From assembly GCA_947452635.1 (NCBI GenBank), contig CANGEE010000006.1:1-41121 (forward strand): DNA of 41,121 nucleotides. The letters run 5' to 3'. The notes beneath the pieces are model-generated. The model searched no databases. It was given only the letters and a program-made list of their open reading frames with translations, and had not been told where the DNA came from. Below, piece by piece: positions 33,007 through 40,867 of the stretch. The position numbers and the translations under genes were made by a program. Source of the stretch: Comamonadaceae bacterium (GTDB lineage: Bacteria > Pseudomonadota > Gammaproteobacteria > Burkholderiales > Burkholderiaceae_C). The stretch's first letter is position 1. Each line of letters opens with the position of its first letter.

Positions 33007-34179
33007 ATGCTGCGATCCGGTATTTACAGCTATCCCCACACCCAGCGCATCATTTACGGCACGCCCTTTGCGCAAGCCTTGGCGCAGGAGATGAAGACCG
33101 TGGATGCCCAGCGTGTCTATGTCTTGGCCAGCGCCAGTTTGAGCCGCGATACCGATGCGGTGAAGCAACTGATGGACGTGCTGGGCCCACGCGCTGCCGG
33201 TTTGTTCCATGAGATGCCCGCGCACACCCCTCGCCACGCGGTCGTCCAAGCCGCGCAGCAAGCGGCGTTGGCGCGTGCCGATTGGATTTTGACGGTGGGG
33301 GGTGGCTCGATCACCGATGCGGGCAAGATGGTGACGCTGTGCATGAGCAACGGCATTGAGGACGCCCAAGACTTGGACCGCCTGGCCACCCGGGTGCATG
33401 CCGATGGCCGGGTGGAGCGGCCTGCGTTTCTTGCGCCCGAGGTGCCTTGCTCTGTGATTTCCACGACTTTGTCGGCGGGCGAGTTCAGCGCCCTGGCGGG
33501 ATGCACCGACACGGTCAAAGGGATGAAAGAAAATTTCTTACATCCGAAAGCTTCGCCGCGCTCGGTGATCCTGGACCCCGCTTTGACCCTGCACACCCCG
33601 CAGTGGCTGTGGCTGTCCACCGGCATCCGTGCGCTGGACCATGCGGTGGAGGATTTGTGTTCGATCAACCCGCAACCCCTGTCCGAAGCCACGTCCTTTG
33701 AGGCTTTGCGCTTGCTCGGGCGCGGTCTGCGCGCGGTCAAAAAAGACCCTGCGGACTTACACGCGCGGCTCGACTGCCAGTTGGGCGCCTGGATGTCCAT
33801 CATCGGCTCCAGTGCGGGCGTGCACAAAGGAGCCAGTCACGGCATCGGCCACATCCTGGGCGGCACAGCGGGCGTGCCACATGGCTACACCTCGTGCGTG
33901 ATGCTGGCGCATGTGCTGCGTTTCAATCACAGCGTCAATGCCGCCCAGCAACAACGCGTCAGCGAGGCCTTGGGCGTGCCGCAGCAAGCAGCAGGTGAGG
34001 CGGTGGCCGCGCTGGTGGCTGAATTGGGCTTGCCCAGCACCCTGCGCCAAGTGGGTGTGCGCGCGGACCAGTTGGACGAGATCGCGCACAAAGCCATGCA
34101 CGACCGCTTGATCCACACCAACCCGCGCAAAATTCACGGCCCTGAAGACGTGCGCCGCATCTTGGATGCCGCCTTCTGA
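33007..34179 (+). CDS. Iron-containing alcohol dehydrogenase-fold protein (maleylacetate-reductase-like)
   Basis: A 390-residue type III dehydrogenase. The NAD(P) motif is VGGGSITDAGK at 97-107; STTLSAGEFS at 152-161 is the conserved loop of maleylacetate-reductase-like members. Metal-site positions by comparison with FucO: H212 (in ALDHAVE), H278 and H292 are kept with the FucO spacing 278-282-292, but the first ligand (FucO Asp196, four residues before the first His) is R208. A classical iron centre is therefore doubtful. ATG 33007 has GAAGG six bases upstream. First gene of a unit with an alpha/beta hydrolase and a Bug receptor. Likely reduces or oxidises a keto or hydroxy acid from ring or chain cleavage (inference). 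Confidence 0.9.
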   Translation: MLRSGIYSYPHTQRIIYGTPFAQALAQEMKTVDAQRVYVLASASLSRDTDAVKQLMDVLGPRAAGLFHEMPAHTPRHAVVQAAQQAALARADWILTVGGGSITDAGKMVTLCMSNGIEDAQDLDRLATRVHADGRVERPAFLAPEVPCSVISTTLSAGEFSALAGCTDTVKGMKENFLHPKASPRSVILDPALTLHTPQWLWLSTGIRALDHAVEDLCSINPQPLSEATSFEALRLLGRGLRAVKKDPADLHARLDCQLGAWMSIIGSSAGVHKGASHGIGHILGGTAGVPHGYTSCVMLAHVLRFNHSVNAAQQQRVSEALGVPQQAAGEAVAALVAELGLPSTLRQVGVRADQLDEIAHKAMHDRLIHTNPRKIHGPEDVRRILDAAF

Positions 34180-34273
34180 AGCGCAGTTTGGGCCTGTCCA
34201 TGAAGCCAAGGCGACAGTGGCTTGGCCTTGGCATTTCTATACTGATTCTTCAACTCCTGCATGGGATGCGCGT

Positions 34274-35185
34274 ATGCCTTTTGTGACCACAGACGATGGT
34301 GTTCAACTGTATTTCGAAGAAGCTGGAAGCGGCACGCCGCTGATCTTTGTGCATGAATTTGCCGGTGACCACCGCAGCTGGGAGCCGCAAATGCGCTACT
34401 TTGCGCGGCGCTACCGCTGCATTGCCTACAGCGCGCGCGGCTACCCGCCCTCGGATGTGCCTGGACCCGGTCAAGACTATTCTCAAGCGAGGGTGTGGCG
34501 CGATGTGCTGGCGGTCATGGACGGCTTGCAGATCGCGCAGGCGCACCTGGTCGGCTTGTCCATGGGCGCTTTTGCCTGTCTGCACTTGGGCCTGCATCAC
34601 GCCACGCAGGGGCCAGCCTCCCGGGCTTTGTCACTGACCTTGGCAGGATGCGGCACCGGCTCGCACCCGGCGGTGCACGCCGAGTTCAAGGCCCAGTCCA
34701 AAGTCTTGGCGCACGACATCGAAACCTTGGGCGCCGATCACCTGGCCCGCACCTATGGCATGGGGCCTTCGCGCTTGCAATTCAAAGCCAAAGACCCGCG
34801 TGGCTACGATGAGTTCAACCATCACTTGGCCGGCCATTCGGCGGTGGGTTCGGCCCTGACCTCGCGGGGCTACCAGGGCGAGCGCCCCAGCCTGTACGCC
34901 TTGACGGATCAGATTGCACAGATCAATGTGCCCACCTTGATCATGACTGGCGACGAGGACGAGCCTTGCTTGGAGCCTTCGCTGCTGCTCAAGCGCACCA
35001 TTTCGACTGCCGTCTTGGCAGTGTTACCAGGCAGCGGCCACGCCATCAACCTGGAAGAACCCATGCTGTTCAACCAGCTGCTGGCGGATTTCTTGGCGCA
35101 AGTGAAAGAGGGCCATGCTTTCGAACGGCCCTTGGCCACCCGCCCCACCTCGATTTGGGGGCCAGGCGGCGATCCCCGCCGCTGA
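34274..35185 (+). CDS. Alpha/beta hydrolase
   Basis: A 303-residue alpha/beta-hydrolase with nucleophile S96 in GLSMG, acid in TGDEDEP and catalytic His in GSGHAINLEEP. The oxyanion strand reads VHEFAGDHRSWEPQM where most relatives have HGF. The frame is open back into the Fe-ADH gene, but the family begins at MPFVTTDDGVQLYFEEAG, so ATG 34274 is chosen; the ribosome-binding site is weak. The protein resembles 3-oxoadipate-enol-lactonase or ring-fission-product hydrolase type enzymes in form, but the substrate is not determinable. The C-terminal 25 residues are charged and Pro/Gly-rich. The gene lies 94 bases after the Fe-ADH and 102 bases before the Bug receptor. Confidence 0.9.
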   Translation: MPFVTTDDGVQLYFEEAGSGTPLIFVHEFAGDHRSWEPQMRYFARRYRCIAYSARGYPPSDVPGPGQDYSQARVWRDVLAVMDGLQIAQAHLVGLSMGAFACLHLGLHHATQGPASRALSLTLAGCGTGSHPAVHAEFKAQSKVLAHDIETLGADHLARTYGMGPSRLQFKAKDPRGYDEFNHHLAGHSAVGSALTSRGYQGERPSLYALTDQIAQINVPTLIMTGDEDEPCLEPSLLLKRTISTAVLAVLPGSGHAINLEEPMLFNQLLADFLAQVKEGHAFERPLATRPTSIWGPGGDPRR

Positions 35186-35287
35186 AGCGCTTGGGCGGGA
35201 CTTCTAAGGGAAGTTCCCATTGCCGTGCTGGCGTTTGCCCCTCACGATGAATTGGCTCTCCGATTGCAGCTTCAAGGAATACCCACC

Positions 35288-36274
35288 ATGCATTTGTCGC
35301 ACCGACGCTTTATTTCATTGGCCCTGGTCAGCGCGGGCTTGTTGGGCAGTGCCCTGGCCATGGCGCAAACCTATCCCACCAAGCCCATCACCTTGGTGGT
35401 GCCTTTTGCCGCAGGCGGGCCCACCGACATCGTGGCCCGCACCTTGGCCGTGACCATGGGTAAAACCTTGGGTCAAACCGTGGTGGTGGAAAACAAGCTC
35501 GGCGCTGGTGGCACCTTGGCTGCAGGCTATGTGGCCAAAGCCAGCCCGGACGGTTACACCTTTTTGATTCACCACAACGGCATGTCCACCGCCCCCGCGC
35601 TGTACCGCAAGCTGGCGTTCAACCCCATGACCGACTTTGAATACGTCAGCCAAGCGGTCGATGTGCCCATGACCTTGTTGGGCCGCAAAGACTTGCCCGC
35701 CAAAAACATGCAGGAGTTGAGCGCGTATGTGAAGGCCAATGCCAAATCCATCAACCTGGCGAATGCGGGTTTGGGCGCGGTGTCGCACCTGTGCGGCATG
35801 CTGTTCCAGCAAGCCATGGCGGCGGATCTGACCACCGTGCCGTTTTCGGGTACAGCGCCTGCGCTCAATGCCTTGCTGGGCGGGCAGGTCGATTTGCTGT
35901 GCGATCAAACCACCCAAACCACCCAGCACATCAAGGCCGGCACCGTCAAGTTGTACGGGGTGACCACTAAACAACGTATCCGCGCCTTGCCTGATGCGCC
36001 CACGCTGACCGAAGGCGGCTTGAAGGATTTTGAGGTGATTGTTTGGCACGGCATTTACGCCCCCAAAGGCACACCGGCTGCCGTGGTGGACAAATTCGGT
36101 GCTGCGGTGCGTGCCGCCTTGAAGGACCCGGCGTTTGCCGCGCGCATGGCCGATCTGGGTGCCGAAATCGTCCCCGAAAGCAAGCAGACCCCTGAGGGTT
36201 TGCGCACCTGGTTGCAGTCAGAGATCAACAAGTGGGGACCGGTGATCCGTTCAGCCGGTGTGTATGCCGACTGA
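35288..36274 (+). CDS. Bug/TctC-type tripartite tricarboxylate transporter receptor (4 of 4)
   Basis: A 328-residue receptor from ATG 35288 (AAGGA nine bases upstream; an upstream in-frame start at 35225 lacks support). The signal peptide HRRFISLALVSAGLLGSALA ends AMA-Q, followed by YPTKPITLVVPFAAGGPTDIV and ENKLGAGGTLAAGYVA. The first-loop AGGPTD is like the receptor at 24046. It terminates the Fe-ADH/hydrolase/Bug unit and runs convergent into the VOC gene with a 25-base gap. Ligand is presumably a carboxylate used by the two enzymes upstream. No membrane subunits are adjacent. Confidence 0.93.
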   Translation: MHLSHRRFISLALVSAGLLGSALAMAQTYPTKPITLVVPFAAGGPTDIVARTLAVTMGKTLGQTVVVENKLGAGGTLAAGYVAKASPDGYTFLIHHNGMSTAPALYRKLAFNPMTDFEYVSQAVDVPMTLLGRKDLPAKNMQELSAYVKANAKSINLANAGLGAVSHLCGMLFQQAMAADLTTVPFSGTAPALNALLGGQVDLLCDQTTQTTQHIKAGTVKLYGVTTKQRIRALPDAPTLTEGGLKDFEVIVWHGIYAPKGTPAAVVDKFGAAVRAALKDPAFAARMADLGAEIVPESKQTPEGLRTWLQSEINKWGPVIRSAGVYAD

Positions 36275-36299
36275 AGCTGACCGGCTTAGGGCCCGAGGC

Positions 36300-36692
36300 T
36301 CAGGCGGGCTCTGAAATTTCGATCAAATTCAGGTCAGGGTCGCGCACATAGACCGATCTGATTTTGTGCACCGCCCCGGTGCGCAGCACCGGACCCTCGA
36401 TGATGGGCCAAGGCGCGGCTTGGAGCTTGGCGATCACCGCGTCGAGTGGCTCGGAGGCCATGAAACACAAATCCAAGGCACCCGGCACCGGCAAATGGGC
36501 CTTGGGTTCAAACTCCTTGCCCCGCACATGCAGATTGATTTTTTGCCGACCAAAGCGAAACGCCTGGCGCGTCACCGCCGGGGTACCACCGACAAAACTG
36601 TCCAGCGTCATGCCCAGCACGCGGGTGTAAAAATCGATACAGGCCGCTTCGTTGCAGGTGGTCAGCACCAAATGATCAAGATGGTCAATCAT
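36300..36692 (-). CDS. VOC superfamily protein (glyoxalase/dioxygenase fold)
   Basis: A 130-residue single-domain vicinal-oxygen-chelate protein made of two beta-alpha-beta-beta-beta modules. Candidate metal ligands are H7 (DHLDHLVL), H55 (KINLHVRG) and E125 (LIEISEP), the usual His/His/Glu arrangement. Recognisable phrases are FYTRVLGM and VYVRDPDLNLIEI. Family members include glyoxalase I, ring-cleavage dioxygenases, epimerases and resistance proteins; this small form is often annotated only as VOC. It lies nine bases after the DUF1330 gene on the same strand and probably shares its transcript, divergent from the IlvD-type dehydratase operon. Confidence 0.92.
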   Translation of the reverse strand: MIDHLDHLVLTTCNEAACIDFYTRVLGMTLDSFVGGTPAVTRQAFRFGRQKINLHVRGKEFEPKAHLPVPGALDLCFMASEPLDAVIAKLQAAPWPIIEGPVLRTGAVHKIRSVYVRDPDLNLIEISEPA

Positions 36693-36701
36693 GGTCTGAA
36701 C

Positions 36702-36995
36702 TCAAACGCCCTCGATGATGCGAATATCGCGTACCGCTGCCTGCGTGCCCAAAGCCGCCAAGGCTTCTTGGTAGCCGGGGCTGTCGTAAGCGGCCAAGGC
36801 GGCTTGCAAGCTGTCAAATTCGATCAAGACCGTGCGCGCTGCCAGACCTTGCTCTTTGACCGCTGCAGGCACGCCGCGCGCCAAAAAGCGCCCGCCCGCG
36901 GCCGTCAAAGCAGGGCCTGCCAATTGGGCATAGGCAGCCAGGGCAGCCTGGTCGGTGACAGATTGATAGGCGCTGATCCAATATGCTTTGGCCAT
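36702..36995 (-). CDS. DUF1330 domain protein
   Basis: A 97-residue ferredoxin-like alpha/beta protein matching DUF1330 by length and by the segments AKAYWISAYQSVTDQAALAAYA (in part), GGRFLARGV and LIEFDSLQAALAAYDSPGYQEAL (in part). Dimeric alpha-beta barrel proteins of this type include small mono-oxygenase-like and stress-response proteins, but DUF1330 itself has no established reaction. It begins a two-gene unit with the VOC protein and is divergent from the IlvD/Edd dehydratase gene (125-base gap). A role in handling a reactive intermediate of the neighbouring pathway is conceivable, not shown. Confidence 0.9.
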   Translation of the reverse strand: MAKAYWISAYQSVTDQAALAAYAQLAGPALTAAGGRFLARGVPAAVKEQGLAARTVLIEFDSLQAALAAYDSPGYQEALAALGTQAAVRDIRIIEGV

Positions 36996-37120
36996 GAGAG
37001 CGATCTTTCAAAAACAAGAGAGACAATGGTTGGAAAGCCGACAGCTTATCCTGAAAAGTCCACTTGATTGCATTGCCCGCGTCGCATTGTGCTGTTCCAT
37101 CCACCTGCCCTGAGTACCCC

Positions 37121-38878
37121 ATGCCCGATTCCAAGAAACCGCCATCTGCCCAAAATCCAGCATCCACGCCCAGCCCAACCGAGGGTTTTCGCAGCGGTTT
37201 GACGAACTACGGTGACGCGGGCTTTTCGCTGTTTCTGCGCAAGGCCTTCATCAAAGGGGCGGGCTACACCGACAGCGCCTTAGACCGGCCGGTGATCGGC
37301 ATTGCCAACACCGGCAGCAGCTACAACCCCTGCCACGGCAACATGCCGCAACTCATTGAAGCGGTCAAACGCGGCATTTTGATGGCCGGCGGCTTGCCGA
37401 TGGACTTTCCCACCATCTCGATTGGCGAGAGTTTTGCGCAGCCGACCAGCATGTATTTGCGCAACCTCATGTCCATGGACACCGAGGAGATGATCCGCGC
37501 GCAACCCATGGACGCCATCGTGTTGATCGGCGGCTGTGACAAAACCGTGCCTGCGCAGCTGATGGGCGCGGCCTCGGCCGGTCTGCCCAGCATCCAACTG
37601 ATCACCGGGGCCATGCTGACCGGCTCGCACCGCGGCGAAGTGGTGGGCGCTTGCACCGACTGCCGGCGCTACTGGGGGCGTTTTCGCGCCGAAGACATCG
37701 ACAGCGCTGAGATCGAAGAGGTCAACAACCGCCTGGTGCCCAGTGTGGGCACCTGCTCAGTCATGGGCACCGCCAGCACCATGGCGTGCATTGCCGAGGC
37801 CTTGGGCATGACCGTGCCGGGCGGTGCATCGCCGCCTGCCGTCACGGCCGACCGCATGCGCGTGGCCGAAGAGACCGGGGTGCAAGCGGTGCGCATGGCG
37901 CAAAGTGGTTTGACCATCGACAAAATCCTGACCCCTGCCGCGTTTAAAAATGCCATGGTGGTCCTGCTGGCCATTGGCGGTTCGACCAATGGCATCGTGC
38001 ATTTGGCGGCGATCGCTGGCCGGATGGGCATTGCCATCGATCTGGCCGAGTTAGACCGCATGGGGCGCAACACGCCGGTGCTGGTGGATTTGAAACCTTC
38101 GGGCGACCATTACATGGAACACTTCCATGCCGCCGGTGGCATGGGCACCTTGCTTCGCGAGCTTAAGCCCTTGTTGGCGTTGGACGCCATGACGGTAACC
38201 GGACGTACCTTGGGTGAAGAAATTGACCGTGCGGGCGCGCCGTTCCAACAAGATGTGATCCGTCCACTGAACAAGCCCATTTACCCCCAAGGCGGCATTG
38301 CCTATTTGCAAGGCAATCTGGCCCCGGGCGGCGCCATCATCAAGCAATCGGCGGCCAGCCCGGCGCTGATGGAGCACGAAGGCCGGGCGGTGGTGTTTGA
38401 GAATTTAGAGGACATGGCTTTGCGCATCGATGACCTGAACTTGGATGTGCAAGCCGAAGATGTGTTGGTGCTGAAAAACATCGGGCCTTTGGGCGGCCCG
38501 GGCATGCCGGAAGCCGGGTACTTGCCGATCCCCAAAAAACTGGCTTTGCAGGGTGTCAAGGACATGGTGCGCATCTCGGATGGCCGCATGAGTGGCACCG
38601 CCTTTGGCACCATCGTGCTGCATGTGATGCCCGAGTCGGCCCTGGGCGGCCCTTTGGCCTGTGTGCAGAACGGCGATCGCATTCGCTTGAGTGTGGCAAA
38701 GCGGGAGATCGCTTTGCTGATCGATGACGCTGAAATGGCGCGCCGCATGGCCGCCTTGCCCCTTTCCAGACCTAGCGCGCCGCGCGGTTACCGCAAACTT
38801 TTTTTGCAGTCGGTGACGCAAGCCGACCAAGGCGTAGATTTTGATTTTTTACAAGCCAACCCCAAACCGGAGTCATGA
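37121..38878 (+). CDS. IlvD/Edd family dehydratase, sugar-acid type
   Basis: A 585-residue [2Fe-2S] dehydratase. Cluster ligands C71 (NPCHGN), C139 (GGCDKT) and C212 (GTCSVMGTAST) have spacings of 68 and 73 residues, identical to C59/C127/C200 of L-arabinonate dehydratase, which suggests a pentonate/sugar-acid dehydratase rather than branched-chain IlvD. The C-terminal ISDGRMSGTAFG (484-496) carries the catalytic Ser. A 20-residue Pro/Ser-rich N-terminal extension precedes the domain. ATG 37121 is chosen over an earlier in-frame start at 37064. The TGA overlaps the SDR start, so dehydratase and SDR are coupled: a sugar acid would be dehydrated to a 2-keto-3-deoxy acid and the SDR would act before or after (inference). 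Confidence 0.93.
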   Translation: MPDSKKPPSAQNPASTPSPTEGFRSGLTNYGDAGFSLFLRKAFIKGAGYTDSALDRPVIGIANTGSSYNPCHGNMPQLIEAVKRGILMAGGLPMDFPTISIGESFAQPTSMYLRNLMSMDTEEMIRAQPMDAIVLIGGCDKTVPAQLMGAASAGLPSIQLITGAMLTGSHRGEVVGACTDCRRYWGRFRAEDIDSAEIEEVNNRLVPSVGTCSVMGTASTMACIAEALGMTVPGGASPPAVTADRMRVAEETGVQAVRMAQSGLTIDKILTPAAFKNAMVVLLAIGGSTNGIVHLAAIAGRMGIAIDLAELDRMGRNTPVLVDLKPSGDHYMEHFHAAGGMGTLLRELKPLLALDAMTVTGRTLGEEIDRAGAPFQQDVIRPLNKPIYPQGGIAYLQGNLAPGGAIIKQSAASPALMEHEGRAVVFENLEDMALRIDDLNLDVQAEDVLVLKNIGPLGGPGMPEAGYLPIPKKLALQGVKDMVRISDGRMSGTAFGTIVLHVMPESALGGPLACVQNGDRIRLSVAKREIALLIDDAEMARRMAALPLSRPSAPRGYRKLFLQSVTQADQGVDFDFLQANPKPES

Positions 38879-39669
38879 TGACCGATCGCAAAGTAGCTCT
38901 TATCACAGGATCAGGCACCGGCGTCGGCGCCGCCACGGCACTGATGCTGGCCAAACGCGGCTTCCATGTCGTGATCAATTATTCCCGCAGCGAGGCCGAG
39001 GCCCAGGCCTCCCAAGCCGCTTGCCAGCAAGCCGGTGCCGACACCTTGCTGATGCAAGGCGATGTGGCCAGCGACGTCGATTGCAAGGCGCTGGCGCAAG
39101 CGGCAGTGGATCGCTGGGGCCGCATCGATGCGCTGGTGAACAACGCCGGCATCAGCACCTTCACCGGCGCGGCCAATTGGGATGTGCTGGACATGGACAC
39201 CTTTTCCCGGATTTTCGCGGTCAACAGTGTGGGGGCTTTTCAAATGGTGCGCGCCTGCGCCCCGCACCTGAAAGCGCACAAGGGTTCGGTGGTGAATGTG
39301 TCGTCCATCGCGGGCTCCTTGGGCATCGGCTCGTCGGTGCCTTACATCGCCTCCAAGGGCGCTTTGAATGCCATGACCCTGTACTTGGCACGTGCACTGG
39401 CGCCCGACATCCGCGTCAATGCGGTGTGCCCCGGTTTGATCACCTCGCGCTGGTTCGTGGATGGTTTGGGGCAAGCCGGTTTCGACAAGGTCAAGGCCCT
39501 GACCGAATCCATCGCGCCCCTGGAGCGTGCCAGCACCCCCGAGGACGTGGCCGAAGCGATCGTGTGGCTCACCACCGGCGCTCGCACCGTGACCGGCGAA
39601 CTCCTGCTGTTGGATGGGGGAGTGCATCTGGGCGGAGCCAAAGCGCAAGTTCCGGGTCGGGCCGCATGA
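38878..39669 (+). CDS. SDR family oxidoreductase (classical)
   Basis: A 263-residue classical SDR with TGSGTGVG at 10-17, NNAG at 88-91, catalytic S143 (NVSSIAG), Y156 and K160 (YIASK) and the usual PGLITSRWF loop. ATG 38878 shares its first base with the dehydratase stop (TGATG); ATG 38875, one codon earlier, is equally in frame but only two bases from the GGAG. By similarity of layout it is of the 3-oxoacyl-ACP reductase/glucose-dehydrogenase type; NYSRSEAEA after the second strand suggests NADP preference. Translational coupling with the sugar-acid-type dehydratase suggests it oxidises a sugar or reduces a keto acid in the same route. Confidence 0.93.
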   Translation: MTDRKVALITGSGTGVGAATALMLAKRGFHVVINYSRSEAEAQASQAACQQAGADTLLMQGDVASDVDCKALAQAAVDRWGRIDALVNNAGISTFTGAANWDVLDMDTFSRIFAVNSVGAFQMVRACAPHLKAHKGSVVNVSSIAGSLGIGSSVPYIASKGALNAMTLYLARALAPDIRVNAVCPGLITSRWFVDGLGQAGFDKVKALTESIAPLERASTPEDVAEAIVWLTTGARTVTGELLLLDGGVHLGGAKAQVPGRAA

Positions 39670-39703
39670 CAGGCCTTCATTCTTCTTGCCAGAAACACGC
39701 CCT

Positions 39704-40843
39704 ATGAATTCACTGGCCCCATTGCCACTGCCCGATGGCGTGCAATCGCGCGACCTGCCGATTGCCACAGGTCTTCAGATGCATCTGCTGGAGGCCGGCA
39801 GGCCGCAAGCGGGCGCGCCGCCCAAGCCGCTGGTGCTTTTGTTACATGGTTTTCCTGAATTGGCATTCAGTTGGCGGCACCAATTGCCTGCCTTGGCGCA
39901 AGCGGGCTTTCATGTGGTCGCACCGGATCAGCGCGGTTATGGCCGCACCACCGGCAGCGATGACCGCTACGAGGGTGATTGGCGCGCCAGCGGCATGTTG
40001 CGCTTGGTGGATGACGTAATGGCGCTGGTGCAAGCCTTGGGCTACAGCCAAGCCCATGTGGTGATTGGCCATGATTTTGGCTCGCCGGTTGCCGCTTGGT
40101 GTGCCTTGACCCGGCCCGATGTGTTCCAGCGCGTGGTGATGATGAGCGCCCCCTTTGGTGGCCCGGCCGACCCCGCCACCGCCGCTCAAACCCATGAGGC
40201 CTTGACGCATGAAGTCGATGCGCTGCACCACCTGCAGCCACCCCGCTTGCACTACCAGTGGTATTACGCACAAGCCCAAGCCAATCCGGCGATGTGGCAC
40301 GCGCCCCAAGGTGTGCATGATTTTCTTCGCGCTTACTACCATGTCAAAAGTGCGGACTGGCCGCACAACCGGCCCGCAGCCTTGCCGGCCTGGAAAGCCG
40401 AGGCTTTGGCCACTTTGCCGCATTACTACGTCATGCCATTGCAGGCCAGCATGCCGCAAGCGGTGGCACCTGAGATGCCTTCACCGACACAGATTCAGGC
40501 TTGTCGATGGTTGCCTGATGCAGAACTCGCGGTCTACGCCAGCGAATACACGCGGCGCGGCTTTCAAGGCGGACTGCAGTGGTACCGCTGCTCGACGGAC
40601 CGTGACCAATTCATTGCGCTGTCGCAGTTCAGCGGCCAATCCATCCGCGTGCCCAGCGCATTCATTGCCGGTCAGGCCGACTGGGGGGTCTACCAGTCCC
40701 CGGGCGCATTTGAAAAGATGCAAGCCGTGTGCACCGATATGCGCTTGTGTCAACGCATTGCGGGTGCGGGACATTGGGTGCAACAAGAACAATCCCAGTC
40801 CGTGAACCAGTGCTTGTTGCAATTCCTCAGCGACACGCGCTAG
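39704..40843 (+). CDS. Alpha/beta hydrolase, epoxide-hydrolase-like
   Basis: A 379-residue protein from ATG 39704; an upstream in-frame start at 39614 would overlap the SDR gene. The oxyanion motif HGFPE is at 48-52 and the nucleophile is D124 in GHDFGS, so an Asp attacks, as in epoxide hydrolases and haloalkane dehalogenases, not Ser. Later features are AGQADWGVYQ (acid) and AGAGHWVQQEQ (His). Tyr residues in the cap (LHYQWYYAQ) may activate an epoxide. A ribosome-binding site is weak, and the gap to the SDR is 34 bases. It probably hydrolyses an epoxide or related reactive compound; in this operon its job is unclear. Confidence 0.9.
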   Translation: MNSLAPLPLPDGVQSRDLPIATGLQMHLLEAGRPQAGAPPKPLVLLLHGFPELAFSWRHQLPALAQAGFHVVAPDQRGYGRTTGSDDRYEGDWRASGMLRLVDDVMALVQALGYSQAHVVIGHDFGSPVAAWCALTRPDVFQRVVMMSAPFGGPADPATAAQTHEALTHEVDALHHLQPPRLHYQWYYAQAQANPAMWHAPQGVHDFLRAYYHVKSADWPHNRPAALPAWKAEALATLPHYYVMPLQASMPQAVAPEMPSPTQIQACRWLPDAELAVYASEYTRRGFQGGLQWYRCSTDRDQFIALSQFSGQSIRVPSAFIAGQADWGVYQSPGAFEKMQAVCTDMRLCQRIAGAGHWVQQEQSQSVNQCLLQFLSDTR

Positions 40844-40867
40844 CCACACCGCCCCACACCATCCGCC

